A stretch of 64,000 bases of DNA from Massilia antarctica (lineage in GTDB: Bacteria; Pseudomonadota; Gammaproteobacteria; Burkholderiales; Burkholderiaceae_D): the NCBI RefSeq assembly GCF_015689335.1, contig NZ_CP065053.1, positions 682,001-746,000 of the forward strand, in the 5' to 3' direction. Each line of letters begins with the position of its first letter. The stretch's first letter is position 1. A program made the position numbers and the translations under genes. Below the pieces are notes generated by a model that was given only the letters and a program-made list of their open reading frames with translations, was not told the origin of the DNA and ran no database searches. Of the stretch, positions 36,376 through 45,812 are shown one piece after another.

Positions 36376-38466
36376 TCAGCCGGCTGTCGGCTCGCTGGTA
36401 ACCACCGTTACCGAACCCTCGGCTTCCACTGCTTCGGACACCGCTGCTTCACCGGTGTCCGGCGCGGTAGCCGACGCGGTAGCCGGCGCGGTAGCCGACG
36501 CGGTAGCCGACGCTGGCTCCTCTTCCTCGTAGTCGAGGTCGGCATCGGCGGCGATCTCGGTGCTCGACGGCAGCTCCAGCAGGCGCGCTTCGATCGTCAA
36601 ATCGAGCTCGTCCCAACGCAGGATGTCGAGTTTGACCTGCGCCCCGCGCGCCACTTGCGGCATGCCGGGCAGGCGGACAATCAGCGGAATGTCGGCCAGA
36701 CGCAACACTTCATCCTTGAGCACCACCGCTTCGACCTGGCGGCGGTCTTGCTGGCCGAGCCAGCGCAGGCACCAGTAGCGCTCCATATTCTGCTGGTGAT
36801 CGTTGTAGGCGGCATACGCCGCGTCGAACGCCGAGACGATGGCGAACAGGTTGGCGTCGCGCGGCTTGAACGGGGCCACCAGCGGGGCCGTCACGCCGTG
36901 CTCGGCGCAAGCGAGGATCTGCCACTGGTTGACCAGGTCGGTATAGCGGCGCAATGGCGAGGTGCTCCATGCGTACTGGTCCACGCCCAGGCCCTGGTGC
37001 GGGGCGGCATGGGTGACCATGCGCACCTGCATCTTGGCGGCCCAGCCGGCGCCGCTACCGGCGCCTTGCGAGCGGTAAATACCCGGCACACCCGAGTCGT
37101 GCATCAGCTTGCCCCAGGTGCTGTTGGCGAAGATCATCAGCTCGGCCACGATCTTGTCGAGCGGCGCGCCGCGCTTGCGCCGCAGCACCGTGACCACGTC
37201 GTCTTCCACATAGAAATTGAAGTCGACCCGGTTGTTTTGCTCGGGTTTCAGGCCGAAACCTTCGCGCTTGACCATGCGCGCCGCTTCCAGGGTGAGCGCC
37301 CACTGCCACAGCACAGCCATCTCGGCCTTGTGCGGATACTCGCCGGTGCCGGCAGCCAGGGCTTCTTCGCTGACTACCTCGTCCAGGTCGTTGTTGCGCA
37401 GATTACTCTTGATCGGCACCAGTTCGGCGCGGGTCACGGTCGACTTCACGCTCCAGTCGGCCGGGTCGATGGTGGCGTACAAGGACACCGCCGGGCAAGT
37501 CTTGCCTTCGGCCAGGGTGAACCTCGCCACCAGTTCATCCGGCAGCATGGTGATTTTGTCGCCCGGCATGTAGACGGTCGACATGCGCGCGCGCGCCATT
37601 TTGTCGATCGGATCGTCGGGACGGATGCCCAGGCCCGGCGCGGCAATGTGGATGCCGACCTGCACCATGCCGTCCGCCAGGGTCACGACCGAGAAGGCAT
37701 CGTCGATTTCGGTGGTGGTGACGTCATCGATCGAGAACGCGGCCACGGCGGCCAGCGGCAAATTGGCCGGCGCGGCTGGTACCGTCACGGCGGGGAAGCC
37801 CGATCCGCGCGGAAAATTCTCGAACAGGAAGCGCGCCATGTGCAATTGCTTGGGCGATGCGATGCCGCCGGCGGCCAGCATCAGACGCGGCGGCGTGGTG
37901 TGCAATTCGTTGCAGGCGGCGTCGAGCGCCTTGAATTCGATGCTGTTCTTGTCCGGCTTGAACAGCAATTGCTGCACCAGCGGGCGCATGGAATCCGGCA
38001 AGCGGTTAGCCTTGAGCTCGTCCACATAGCCGGCCTGGATCACGCCTTGCTGTTTCTTTTTCTCGATGCCGGCCTGGGCCGCGCGCAGGGACGCTTCCGG
38101 AGCCGCCTTGTAGCGGCCGCGTCCCTTCTTGTAGAAATAGATCGGCGCGCCGTGCAGCGCCAGGATCAGGCCGGCCGCTTCCGACGGCAGCGGGGCGTGG
38201 CCGAAATACTCGGCGCCCAGCTCGGCGAAACCGAACTCTTCTTGCCCAGCGACTTCCCACAGGAACTCGAAATCGACGTCGGCGGCGACCGCCTTGGCCG
38301 CTTCCAGCAGCTCGGCGGCGGATGGCTTTTCGTACTGCAGCAGCACGTCCTTGACCTTGACCTTGGTGCGCTTGCCGCTTGGCATTTCGACCTGGTAAGC
38401 CTCGCCCGCTTGCGACAACACGGTGCCGACCTTGAAATCGCCGGATTCTTCAAAAAATAGATTCAT
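36376..38466 (-). CDS. rnb: RNase II family exoribonuclease (RNB domain)
   Basis: A 3'-5' single-strand RNA exonuclease of 696 residues. The N-terminus is a cold-shock-like region; the RNB centre contains I-D-D-A-F-S and G-I-R-P-D-D-P-I-D with the catalytic aspartates, then T-S-P-L-R-R-Y-T-D-L-V-N, a very typical RNB motif. The last 45 residues are an acidic/Ala-Ser-Thr tail with four-residue S-A-T-A repeats encoded by 12-bp DNA units. The second in-frame ATG (38466) was chosen; the first is six bases upstream. Confidence 0.9.
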   Translation of the reverse strand: MNLFFEESGDFKVGTVLSQAGEAYQVEMPSGKRTKVKVKDVLLQYEKPSAAELLEAAKAVAADVDFEFLWEVAGQEEFGFAELGAEYFGHAPLPSEAAGLILALHGAPIYFYKKGRGRYKAAPEASLRAAQAGIEKKKQQGVIQAGYVDELKANRLPDSMRPLVQQLLFKPDKNSIEFKALDAACNELHTTPPRLMLAAGGIASPKQLHMARFLFENFPRGSGFPAVTVPAAPANLPLAAVAAFSIDDVTTTEIDDAFSVVTLADGMVQVGIHIAAPGLGIRPDDPIDKMARARMSTVYMPGDKITMLPDELVARFTLAEGKTCPAVSLYATIDPADWSVKSTVTRAELVPIKSNLRNNDLDEVVSEEALAAGTGEYPHKAEMAVLWQWALTLEAARMVKREGFGLKPEQNNRVDFNFYVEDDVVTVLRRKRGAPLDKIVAELMIFANSTWGKLMHDSGVPGIYRSQGAGSGAGWAAKMQVRMVTHAAPHQGLGVDQYAWSTSPLRRYTDLVNQWQILACAEHGVTAPLVAPFKPRDANLFAIVSAFDAAYAAYNDHQQNMERYWCLRWLGQQDRRQVEAVVLKDEVLRLADIPLIVRLPGMPQVARGAQVKLDILRWDELDLTIEARLLELPSSTEIAADADLDYEEEEPASATASATAPATASATAPDTGEAAVSEAVEAEGSVTVVTSEPTAG
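36458..36514 (-). repeat. 12-bp repeats in the rnb 3' coding region
   Basis: Units close to GGCTACCGCGTC on the coding strand repeat four times, encoding A-T-A-S/A-T-A-P four-residue units in the RNase tail. Confidence 0.75.
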
Positions 38467-38481
38467 GTGCATGCTTTATCT

Positions 38482-39072
38482 TTACTTATTGTTAGTTGGC
38501 GCTGGGGTCACATCGCGCCGGGCCAGTGCCAGGACCGGGGGCAGGAACACCTCGGTCACGAGCAAGATGCCCCGGTGGCGGCGATACAGGCAGCGCCGTG
38601 CATATAAAACAGTGTCGCCAGCCGCGCCCAGGGCCGCGCGGGCACGCGCCATCAAGGGGTGGCCGGCGCGGATCCGCGCAAATTCCAGTTCGCCGCGTAC
38701 CACTTGCGGGTCGTAAAACAGGGTGCTGCCGAGCGAGCGTTCACCCAGCCCGCCGAACAGCGGCCAGTCGCTGGCGGTGGCCGACAGCGGCACAACCGTG
38801 TGCGCAAACACCACCGGCGTGCCGTCGCAGCGCAACAGCACTTCGCGCTCCAGCACCTGGACCGCGCGCGGAAGATGCAGCGCGGCGGCCTCGTCGGCCA
38901 GGCACGGGGCGCGCCGCTGGTGCAAACGCTGCACCCGGAATGCCTGGCTGTGCGCGATCAGGCGCGCCGTCAGCGAGCCGGCGCTGGTGAGCCAGTCGCG
39001 CAGTGCCGGCGGCGCGTTGAGCCGGTTCACATGCCGATGCCACAACGCCTGGCGCAGCGAGACGCCCCTCAC
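38482..39072 (-). CDS. ubiC: Chorismate pyruvate-lyase
   Basis: Turns chorismate into 4-hydroxybenzoate for ubiquinone. It has 196 residues. Conserved positions are visible in L-E-R-E-V-L-L-R-C-D-G near the middle and L-L-V-T-E-V-F-L-P near the end. GTG 39072 overlaps the yqiA stop by four bases (GTGA). Similarity is weaker than for its neighbours, which is usual for UbiC. Confidence 0.82.
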   Translation of the reverse strand: MRGVSLRQALWHRHVNRLNAPPALRDWLTSAGSLTARLIAHSQAFRVQRLHQRRAPCLADEAAALHLPRAVQVLEREVLLRCDGTPVVFAHTVVPLSATASDWPLFGGLGERSLGSTLFYDPQVVRGELEFARIRAGHPLMARARAALGAAGDTVLYARRCLYRRHRGILLVTEVFLPPVLALARRDVTPAPTNNK

Positions 39073-39656
39073 CGCGCCGGGCTCGCGGCGCGGTCCAGGC
39101 AAAACGCCAGGACCTCGTCCACGTACTGCCCGAATTCGGTGATGGCGTGGTCGCTGCCATCGATCACCTGCTGGCGCGCGCCGGCGTAGTGCGCCGTCAT
39201 GTCGCGGTAGTCCAGCACTTCGTCGCCGCTGGCCGCGATCAGGAAATAACGCTCGGGCCGGGTGATGGCCGGCACCGCCAGCTCGCCCAGTTCGTCGATA
39301 TAGTCGCGCTTGAATTCAAAAACTTTCTCGGAATGATACTCGGTCGTGACGCCGACATGCTTGTCGAGGTCTTTCAGGGGATACACCGCCGGATTGAGCA
39401 GCACAGCGCGGCAGCCGAGGCGCTCGGCCAGCCAGGTGGCGTAATAACCGCCCAGCGAGGACCCGATGATGGCCAGCTCGCTTGTGTCATAACGCTCGAC
39501 CAGGGTCAGCGCCAGCGCCATCGCTTCTTTCGGCGAGGCCGGCAGCTGCGGGCAGATCAGCTCGGACGCGCGCCCCAGCGCCGCCATCTTCTCGCCCACC
39601 ACCCGCGCCTTGAACGAGCGCGGCGAGGAGCGGAAACCGTGCAGGTAAAGAATCAT
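39069..39656 (-). CDS. YqiA-type esterase
   Basis: A 195-residue alpha/beta hydrolase. It begins M-I-L-Y-L-H-G-F-R-S-S-P; the nucleophile elbow is G-S-S-L-G-G-Y-Y and the histidine is in G-S-D-H-A-I-T. E. coli YqiA hydrolyses short acyl esters. ATG 39656 overlaps the mpl stop by four bases; the long open frame upstream is a shadow inside mpl. Confidence 0.88.
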   Translation of the reverse strand: MILYLHGFRSSPRSFKARVVGEKMAALGRASELICPQLPASPKEAMALALTLVERYDTSELAIIGSSLGGYYATWLAERLGCRAVLLNPAVYPLKDLDKHVGVTTEYHSEKVFEFKRDYIDELGELAVPAITRPERYFLIAASGDEVLDYRDMTAHYAGARQQVIDGSDHAITEFGQYVDEVLAFCLDRAASPAR

Positions 39657-41032
39657 CGGGCCAGCGCCTCCAGCAGTTTCTGGTGCACGCCGCCGAAGCC
39701 GCCGTTGCTCATGACCAGGATATGGTCGCCCGGCTGGGCAGAGTCGACCACGGCTTTCACCAGGAAATCGATCTGGTCGAAGCTGTGCGCGATCGCGCCC
39801 AGCGGACAGAGGGCATCGGCCAGGCTCCAGCCGAGCGCCTGCTGGCTGCCGAAACCGAACACCAGGTCCGCTTCGCGCAGGCTGCCCGGCAAGGCATCTT
39901 TCATCGAGCCCAGTTTCATGGTGTTCGAGCGCGGTTCCAGCACGGCCAGGATGCGCCCCCGCGCCTTGTCGCCGCTTCCTATCTTCTGACGCAAGCCGTT
40001 GACGGTGGTGGCAATCGCTGTCGGATGGTGGGCAAAGTCGTCGTACACGGTAATGTCGCGCACCACGCCGCGCACTTCCATGCGCCGCTTGACGCTCTCG
40101 AAGCGGGCCAGCGACTCGGCCGCCTGGGCCACCGGCACGCCCACGTGGCGCGCCGCGGCAATCGCCGCCAGCGCGTTCAGCCGGTTGTGCTTGCCGGTCA
40201 GGCCCCAGGCCACGGTGGCGACGACCTCGCCCTTGAAGACCACATCGAAGTCGCCGCCGGCGTGTTCGGTCATGGTCCAGTCGACCCCGTCGCTGGCCCC
40301 GAACATTTCCTTCTCGCTCCAGCAGCCGCGCTTGAGCACGCGCCCGAGCGAGGCTTCGTCGCCGTTCACGATCAGGCGCCCGACACCCGGCACGGTGCGC
40401 ACCAGGTGGTGGAATTGGGTTTCGATGGCACCGATATCGGGAAAGATGTCGGCATGATCGTATTCGAGATTGTTCATCACCGCCGTTTTGGCGTGGTAAT
40501 GCACGAACTTGCTGCGCTTGTCGAAAAACGCCGTATCGTATTCGTCCGCTTCGATCACAAAAAAGATCGATGGTTCCGCGCCCGACAGACGCGCCGAAAT
40601 GCCGAAGTTCATCGGCACGCCGCCGATCAGGAAGCCCGGCGCATAACCGGCATCTTCCAAAATCCAGGCCAGCATGGCCGAGGTGGTGGTCTTGCCGTGC
40701 GTGCCGGCCACGGCCAGTACCCATTTATCGTGCAGGATGTGTTCGCCGATCCACTGGGGACCGGACATGTAGGGCAGGCTGCGGTTCAGGATTTCCTCGA
40801 CCAGCGGATTGCCGCGCGCCACCACATTGCCGATCACATACAGATCGGGATTCAGCTGGGTCTGCTCGGGGCTGAAGCCCTGGATCAGCTCGATGCCTTG
40901 GGCTTCGAGCTGGGTGCTCATCGGCGGGTAGACATTGGCGTCGCAGCCGGTGACCTTGTGGCCGGCTTCTTTCGCCAGGACCGCGAGGCCGCCCATGAAG
41001 GTGCCGCAAATGCCGAGGATGTGAATATGCAT
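39653..41032 (-). CDS. mpl: UDP-MurNAc:L-Ala-gamma-D-Glu-meso-Dap ligase
   Basis: Peptidoglycan recycling: attaches recovered tripeptide to UDP-MurNAc. It has 459 residues: N-terminal I-L-G-I-C-G-T-F-M-G-G, the Mur ligase P-loop A-G-T-H-G-K-T-T-T at 109-117 and the C-terminal domain with H-P-T-A-I. It heads the mpl-yqiA-ubiC series and is divergent from the nucleotidyltransferase-like gene. Confidence 0.95.
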   Translation of the reverse strand: MHIHILGICGTFMGGLAVLAKEAGHKVTGCDANVYPPMSTQLEAQGIELIQGFSPEQTQLNPDLYVIGNVVARGNPLVEEILNRSLPYMSGPQWIGEHILHDKWVLAVAGTHGKTTTSAMLAWILEDAGYAPGFLIGGVPMNFGISARLSGAEPSIFFVIEADEYDTAFFDKRSKFVHYHAKTAVMNNLEYDHADIFPDIGAIETQFHHLVRTVPGVGRLIVNGDEASLGRVLKRGCWSEKEMFGASDGVDWTMTEHAGGDFDVVFKGEVVATVAWGLTGKHNRLNALAAIAAARHVGVPVAQAAESLARFESVKRRMEVRGVVRDITVYDDFAHHPTAIATTVNGLRQKIGSGDKARGRILAVLEPRSNTMKLGSMKDALPGSLREADLVFGFGSQQALGWSLADALCPLGAIAHSFDQIDFLVKAVVDSAQPGDHILVMSNGGFGGVHQKLLEALAR

Positions 41033-41115
41033 GATGTCGGGGTGTGGCCAAATGAATGAATACGCGATTTTACCCGACCCAATGGGAATTACCGTTCCAG
41101 AGTATTATCTCGCTC

Positions 41116-41748
41116 ATGATGCCTACCCCGATTGACGATCTCTCCCTGCTGCGCGCGGAAATCGCCGCCGTCGCCGCGCGCATGATTGCCCAGGACGGCG
41201 CCGACTATGCCAGCGCCAAGCGCAAGGCTGCGCTGCAGGTGCTCGGTGACCGTGCCGACCTCGCTAACCTGCTGCCCGACAACGCGCAGATCGAAGACGC
41301 CGTACGCGATTACCAGGCCCTGTTCCAGGCCGACACGCAGCCGGCGCGCCTGCTCGCGCTGCGCCAGGCGGCCCTGCAAGTGATGGATGCGCTGGCCGAA
41401 TTTTCGCCGTACATCACCGGCGCGGTGCTGAACGGCACTGCCGGCGAGCATGACGACATCGAGCTGCAACTGTTCGCCGACAGCGCCAAGGAAGTGCAGA
41501 TTTATCTGCTGAACCGCAACGTCACCATCGATATTTCCGAAACGCCGCACTTCAAGGGCGCCCGTTACGACCCGGTCGAGACGGTCAGCTTTTTATGGCA
41601 TGGCGAAGGCGTGCACGCCGAACTGTATGAAAAGCACGACTTGCGCGGCGCCCTCAAGCCACGCGCCGACGGCCGCCCCCAGCGGATCGACGCCGCCGCC
41701 TTGCGCAGCATGATGACACCCCCGACTTCACCCCAGGACCCGACATGA
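41116..41748 (+). CDS. Putative nucleotidyltransferase-fold protein, function unknown
   Basis: A 210-residue protein with I-T-G-A-V-L-N-G-T-A-G-E-H-D-D-I-E-L-Q-L-F at about 115-135, which looks like the G-[GS]...D-x-[DE] strand-turn-strand of the polymerase-beta nucleotidyltransferase fold. An N-terminal alpha-helical part precedes it. No antitoxin-like partner is adjacent. ATG 41116 is chosen (41119 and 41056 are other options). The stop overlaps the TlpA start by four bases, so the two are co-transcribed. Confidence 0.6.
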   Translation: MMPTPIDDLSLLRAEIAAVAARMIAQDGADYASAKRKAALQVLGDRADLANLLPDNAQIEDAVRDYQALFQADTQPARLLALRQAALQVMDALAEFSPYITGAVLNGTAGEHDDIELQLFADSAKEVQIYLLNRNVTIDISETPHFKGARYDPVETVSFLWHGEGVHAELYEKHDLRGALKPRADGRPQRIDAAALRSMMTPPTSPQDPT

Positions 41749-42326
41749 ACAAGCAAACCCTTTTCACCTTTGCCGGCATTGCCGTGCTGGCTGGCGCGCT
41801 GGGCGCCTATGTCGGCACGCGCCATCAACCAGCGCCCACGGTAGCGGCCAGCGCGCCGGCCGACGCGCATCCGGCCGGCCACCTTGCCGGGGCCGCGGAC
41901 ACGCCGGTCGAGACCCTGTTTGCCGAAACCATGAACGACCCGGCCGGCAAGGCCCAGGCGCTGGCGCAATGGAAGGGCAAGCCGCTGGTGGTCAATTTCT
42001 GGGCGCCCTGGTGCCCGCCGTGCGTGGAAGAAATGCCGGAACTGTCCGACCTGGCGCGCGAGCACAGCGCGAAACATATCAATGTGATCGGCATCGGCAT
42101 CGATTCGCCAACCAACATCGCCGAATTTGCGACCAAATTCAAGATCACCTATCCCATCTACGTGGCCGGCATCAACGGCACCGAACTATCGCGCAAGTTC
42201 GGCAACAATGCGGGCGGCTTGCCCTACACCGTACTGATCGGAGCGGACGGCCTGGTCAAGAAAACCTATCTGGGGCGCATCAAGTTCGACGAGCTCAAGG
42301 CAGACCTGGCCGCGCTCAAGTCTTGA
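41745..42326 (+). CDS. TlpA-family thiol:disulfide oxidoreductase
   Basis: A periplasmic membrane-tethered thioredoxin of 193 residues. A signal anchor is at about 7-24, an Ala/Pro linker follows, and then a thioredoxin fold with the redox site WCPPC at 89-93 and a cis-proline in L-P-Y-T-V-L-I. TlpA/ResA types reduce apocytochrome c or copper-site cysteines; which applies here is open. Confidence 0.9.
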   Translation: MNKQTLFTFAGIAVLAGALGAYVGTRHQPAPTVAASAPADAHPAGHLAGAADTPVETLFAETMNDPAGKAQALAQWKGKPLVVNFWAPWCPPCVEEMPELSDLAREHSAKHINVIGIGIDSPTNIAEFATKFKITYPIYVAGINGTELSRKFGNNAGGLPYTVLIGADGLVKKTYLGRIKFDELKADLAALKS

Positions 42327-42464
42327 CAGGCAAAAGCCCCGGCGCAACCGTGCTTTACGGTACGGAATGCACCACTAAGTAATTTCAAGCAATTTTTTTC
42401 GCTTGCCAATGCCCGCAGTTGGCGGCAAAATGCGGGACTTTCGCGCAATAACGACCCTTCAACC

Positions 42465-42902
42465 ATGGCAAAAAAGCTCCTTCTGCTCAACGGCCCCAAC
42501 CTGAATCTGCTGGGGACACGGGAGCCAGAGGTGTACGGCAAAGCAACACTAGCCGACATCTGTAACGCTGCGATAGCCCAGGCTGCCGCGGCGGGTGCCA
42601 GCATGGTTTGCTTTCAGAGCAATCATGAAGGTGCCCTGATCGATGCCATCCACGACGCCCGCACCGATGGCGTGGACGCGATCGTCATCAATCCGGGCGG
42701 GCTGACGCATACCAGCGTGGCCTTGCGCGATGCCCTGGCCGGCGTTGCCATCCCGTTTGTCGAAGTCCACATCTCGAATATTTATCAGCGCGAAGCGTTC
42801 CGCCATCATTCTTTTTTGTCCGCGATTGCGCAGGGCACCATTTGCGGGCTCGGCATTGATGGATATCGCTATGCCATCGACTTTGCGCTTAAAAAGCGTT
42901 AA
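42465..42902 (+). CDS. aroQ: 3-Dehydroquinate dehydratase, type II
   Basis: The third shikimate step. It has 145 residues: [20 protein letters not shown] at the N-terminus with the catalytic tyrosine in the E-V-Y-G lid, then N-P-G-G-L-T-H-T-S and E-V-H-I-S-N with the catalytic histidine. It precedes accB, the order common in beta-proteobacteria. The 138-base gap upstream should hold its promoter. Confidence 0.96.
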   Translation: MAKKLLLLNGPNLNLLGTREPEVYGKATLADICNAAIAQAAAAGASMVCFQSNHEGALIDAIHDARTDGVDAIVINPGGLTHTSVALRDALAGVAIPFVEVHISNIYQREAFRHHSFLSAIAQGTICGLGIDGYRYAIDFALKKR

Positions 42903-42995
42903 TCTACTGGCATCTTCAAGCATTATGCGCGGCTATGCTTTTATCACGAGCATTCCGCATACTCTTAAAACACAATAAATTCCAAGGGGTTTCAC

Positions 42996-43454
42996 ATGGA
43001 TTTACGAAAACTCAAGACCTTGATCGATCTCGTCGCCGAATCGGACATCGCTGAACTCGAAGTAACCGAAGGCGAGAGCAAGGTCCGCATCGTCAAGTCA
43101 TCCGCAATCCCGCAGAATCAGATGGTCATGATGCAGCCGCAAGGCATGCAGCAGCACTACGCCGGCGCCCCGGCCCCGGCACCGGTGGCTGCCCCCGTGG
43201 CCGTGCCGGCCGAGCCGACCGGCCACATCGTCAAGTCGCCGATGGTCGGTACCTTCTATCGCTCGTCGGCGCCGGGCTCCGCAGCCTATGTCGACATCGG
43301 CTCGAATATCAAGGAAGGCGACACCCTGTGCATCATCGAAGCGATGAAGCTGCTCAATGAAATCGACTCGGATGTGTCCGGCGTCGTGACCAAGATCCTG
43401 GTCGAAAACGGCCAGCCTGTCGAGTTCGGCCAACCGCTGTTTGTGATTGGCTGA
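42996..43454 (+). CDS. accB: Acetyl-CoA carboxylase biotin carboxyl carrier protein
   Basis: 152 residues with a Pro/Ala linker at about 55-75 and a biotinyl domain whose biotin lysine is K118 in [10 protein letters not shown] strong ribosome site (AAGGGG) precedes ATG 42996. It is ten bases upstream of accC. Confidence 0.97.
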   Translation: MDLRKLKTLIDLVAESDIAELEVTEGESKVRIVKSSAIPQNQMVMMQPQGMQQHYAGAPAPAPVAAPVAVPAEPTGHIVKSPMVGTFYRSSAPGSAAYVDIGSNIKEGDTLCIIEAMKLLNEIDSDVSGVVTKILVENGQPVEFGQPLFVIG

Positions 43455-43463
43455 CCGACCACT

Positions 43464-44864
43464 ATGTTTGAAAAAATTCTCATTGCCAATCGTGGCGAGA
43501 TCGCGCTCCGTATTCAGCGCGCCTGCCGCGAGATGGGCATCAAGACCGTGGTGGTCCACTCCGAAGCCGACAAAGACGCCAAATACGTAAAATTGGCCGA
43601 TGAATCGGTATGTATCGGACCGGCGCCATCGGCCCTGAGCTACCTGAACATGCCGGCGATCATCAGCGCGGCCGAAGTCACCGATGCCGAAGCGATTCAC
43701 CCCGGCTACGGCTTCCTGTCCGAAAACGCCGACTTCGCCGAAAGAGTGGAAAAATCCGGCTTCGTCTTCATTGGCCCGCGTTCCGACTCGATCCGCCTGA
43801 TGGGCGACAAGGTCTCGGCCAAGCAAGCCATGATCCGCGCCGGCGTGCCCTGCGTGCCAGGCTCGGACGGCGCCTTGCCGGACGACCCGAAAGAAATCAT
43901 CCAGACCGCGCGCCGCGTGGGCTATCCGGTGATCATCAAGGCAGCCGGCGGTGGCGGCGGACGCGGCATGCGCGTGGTCCACACCGAAGCAGCCTTGCTC
44001 AACGCCGTGGCGATGACCAAGACCGAAGCCGGTGCCGCCTTCGGCAATCCGGAAGTGTATATGGAGAAGTATCTGGAAAATCCGCGCCACGTGGAAATCC
44101 AGATTCTCGCCGACGAACACAAGAACGCCGTCTGGCTGGGCGAGCGCGACTGCTCGATGCAGCGCCGCCACCAGAAAGTGATCGAAGAAGCGCCGGCGCC
44201 GGGCATTCCGCGCAAGCTGATCGAAAAGATCGGCGACCGCTGCGCCGAAGCTTGCCGCAAGATCGGCTACCGCGGCGCGGGCACCTTCGAGTTCCTGTAC
44301 GAGAACAACGAGTTCTACTTCATCGAGATGAACACGCGCGTGCAGGTTGAGCACCCGGTCACCGAAATGATTACCGGCATCGACATCGTGCAGGAACAAA
44401 TCCGCATCGCCTGCGGCGAAAAACTGCGTTTCCGCCAGCGCGACATCATGCTGTCGGGCCACGCCGTCGAGTGCCGCATCAATGCCGAAGATCCGTTCAA
44501 GTTTACCCCGTCGCCGGGACGCATCGTGTCCTGGCACGCGCCGGGCGGCCCTGGCATCCGTGTCGATTCGCATGCCTACGCCGGTTATTATGTGCCGCCG
44601 CATTACGATTCGATGATCGGCAAGGTCATCGCCTACGGCGCCACGCGCGAGCAAGCCATCCGCCGCATGCAAATTGCGCTGTCGGAAATGGTGGTTGAGG
44701 GTATCCTGACGAATATTCCGCTGCATCGCGAACTGATGATCGATGCGCGCTTTATCGAAGGCGGCACCAACATCCATTACCTCGAGCAGAAACTGGCCGA
44801 CAAGCCGGACCTGCCGAAAGGCCCGACCAGCCCTAATAAATCGGAAACGAAGGCAGACGCATGA
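43464..44864 (+). CDS. accC: Acetyl-CoA carboxylase biotin carboxylase subunit
   Basis: ATP-dependent carboxylation of biotin on AccB. It has 466 residues: [16 protein letters not shown] at the start, the glycine-rich ATP lid G-G-G-G-R-G-M-R and the catalytic [10 protein letters not shown]. The last 20 residues are a poorly conserved charged tail. It overlaps prmA by four bases. Confidence 0.97.
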   Translation: MFEKILIANRGEIALRIQRACREMGIKTVVVHSEADKDAKYVKLADESVCIGPAPSALSYLNMPAIISAAEVTDAEAIHPGYGFLSENADFAERVEKSGFVFIGPRSDSIRLMGDKVSAKQAMIRAGVPCVPGSDGALPDDPKEIIQTARRVGYPVIIKAAGGGGGRGMRVVHTEAALLNAVAMTKTEAGAAFGNPEVYMEKYLENPRHVEIQILADEHKNAVWLGERDCSMQRRHQKVIEEAPAPGIPRKLIEKIGDRCAEACRKIGYRGAGTFEFLYENNEFYFIEMNTRVQVEHPVTEMITGIDIVQEQIRIACGEKLRFRQRDIMLSGHAVECRINAEDPFKFTPSPGRIVSWHAPGGPGIRVDSHAYAGYYVPPHYDSMIGKVIAYGATREQAIRRMQIALSEMVVEGILTNIPLHRELMIDARFIEGGTNIHYLEQKLADKPDLPKGPTSPNKSETKADA

Positions 44865-45808
44865 GCTGGACAGAAGTTGTCATTGAAATTGCACGTGAAC
44901 ACGCGGAAGCCCTGTCCGACGCGCTGATGGAAGCGGGCGCCCTGTCGGTGTCGGTGGAAGACGCCGACGAAGGCACCGACCAGGAAAAGCCGCTGTTCGG
45001 CGAACCTGGCATGGAACCGACCGAAGCGGCGTGGGAACACAGCCGCGTGGTGGCCCTGACCGACGTTGACGCCGACCAGGCCGCCATCGTGGCCGAAGCG
45101 GCTGCCGCGATTGGCATTGAAACCACGCCGGCGTTTACCACGCGCGCCGTGGCCGACGAAGACTGGGTGCGTTTGACCCAGTCGCAATTCGCGCCTATTC
45201 ATATCGGCAAGAACATCTGGGTCGTTCCGAGCTGGCACGAAGCGCCGGATCCGGACGCCCTGATTCTCGAACTCGACCCGGGCCTGGCCTTCGGCACCGG
45301 CAGCCACCCGACCACGCGCTTGTGCATGGAATGGCTGGAAGCGCATCCCGCTCCCGGCAAGTCCGTGCTCGACTACGGTTGCGGTTCCGGCATCCTGGCC
45401 ATGGTGGCCAAGAAAATGGGCGCGGGCGATGTCGCCGGCGTCGATATCGATCCGCAAGCGATCGAATCGGCACGTGACAATGCCGCACGCAACCAGTGCG
45501 AGATCGATTACTACCTGCCGGACAGCTTCGCCGTCTCGGCCAAGCCGCATCACGCCACCGGCAAGTTCGACACGGTCGTGGCCAACATCCTGTCGAGCCC
45601 ATTGAAACTGATGGCGCCGATGCTGGCCGGCCGGGTCGCTCCCGGTGGTTCGCTGGTGTTGTCAGGCGTGCTCGCGCGCCAGGCGGAAGAAGTGGCCGAA
45701 GCGTATGCGCCCTTCATCACCTTGGGCGTATGGGCGGAGCAAGATGGCTGGGTAGCACTGCACGGCCAGCTTGGCAGCAACGTTCCACCTACCCCGCGCG
45801 GTCAATAA
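44861..45808 (+). CDS. prmA: Ribosomal protein L11 methyltransferase
   Basis: SAM-dependent methylation of L11. It has 315 residues with an N-terminal substrate domain and a Rossmann methyltransferase domain: T-G-S-H-P-T-T-R-L, then [11 protein letters not shown] and N-I-L-S-S-P-L. Coupled to accC and followed four bases later by the DUF3426 gene. Confidence 0.95.
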   Translation: MSWTEVVIEIAREHAEALSDALMEAGALSVSVEDADEGTDQEKPLFGEPGMEPTEAAWEHSRVVALTDVDADQAAIVAEAAAAIGIETTPAFTTRAVADEDWVRLTQSQFAPIHIGKNIWVVPSWHEAPDPDALILELDPGLAFGTGSHPTTRLCMEWLEAHPAPGKSVLDYGCGSGILAMVAKKMGAGDVAGVDIDPQAIESARDNAARNQCEIDYYLPDSFAVSAKPHHATGKFDTVVANILSSPLKLMAPMLAGRVAPGGSLVLSGVLARQAEEVAEAYAPFITLGVWAEQDGWVALHGQLGSNVPPTPRGQ

Positions 45809-45812
45809 AGGC

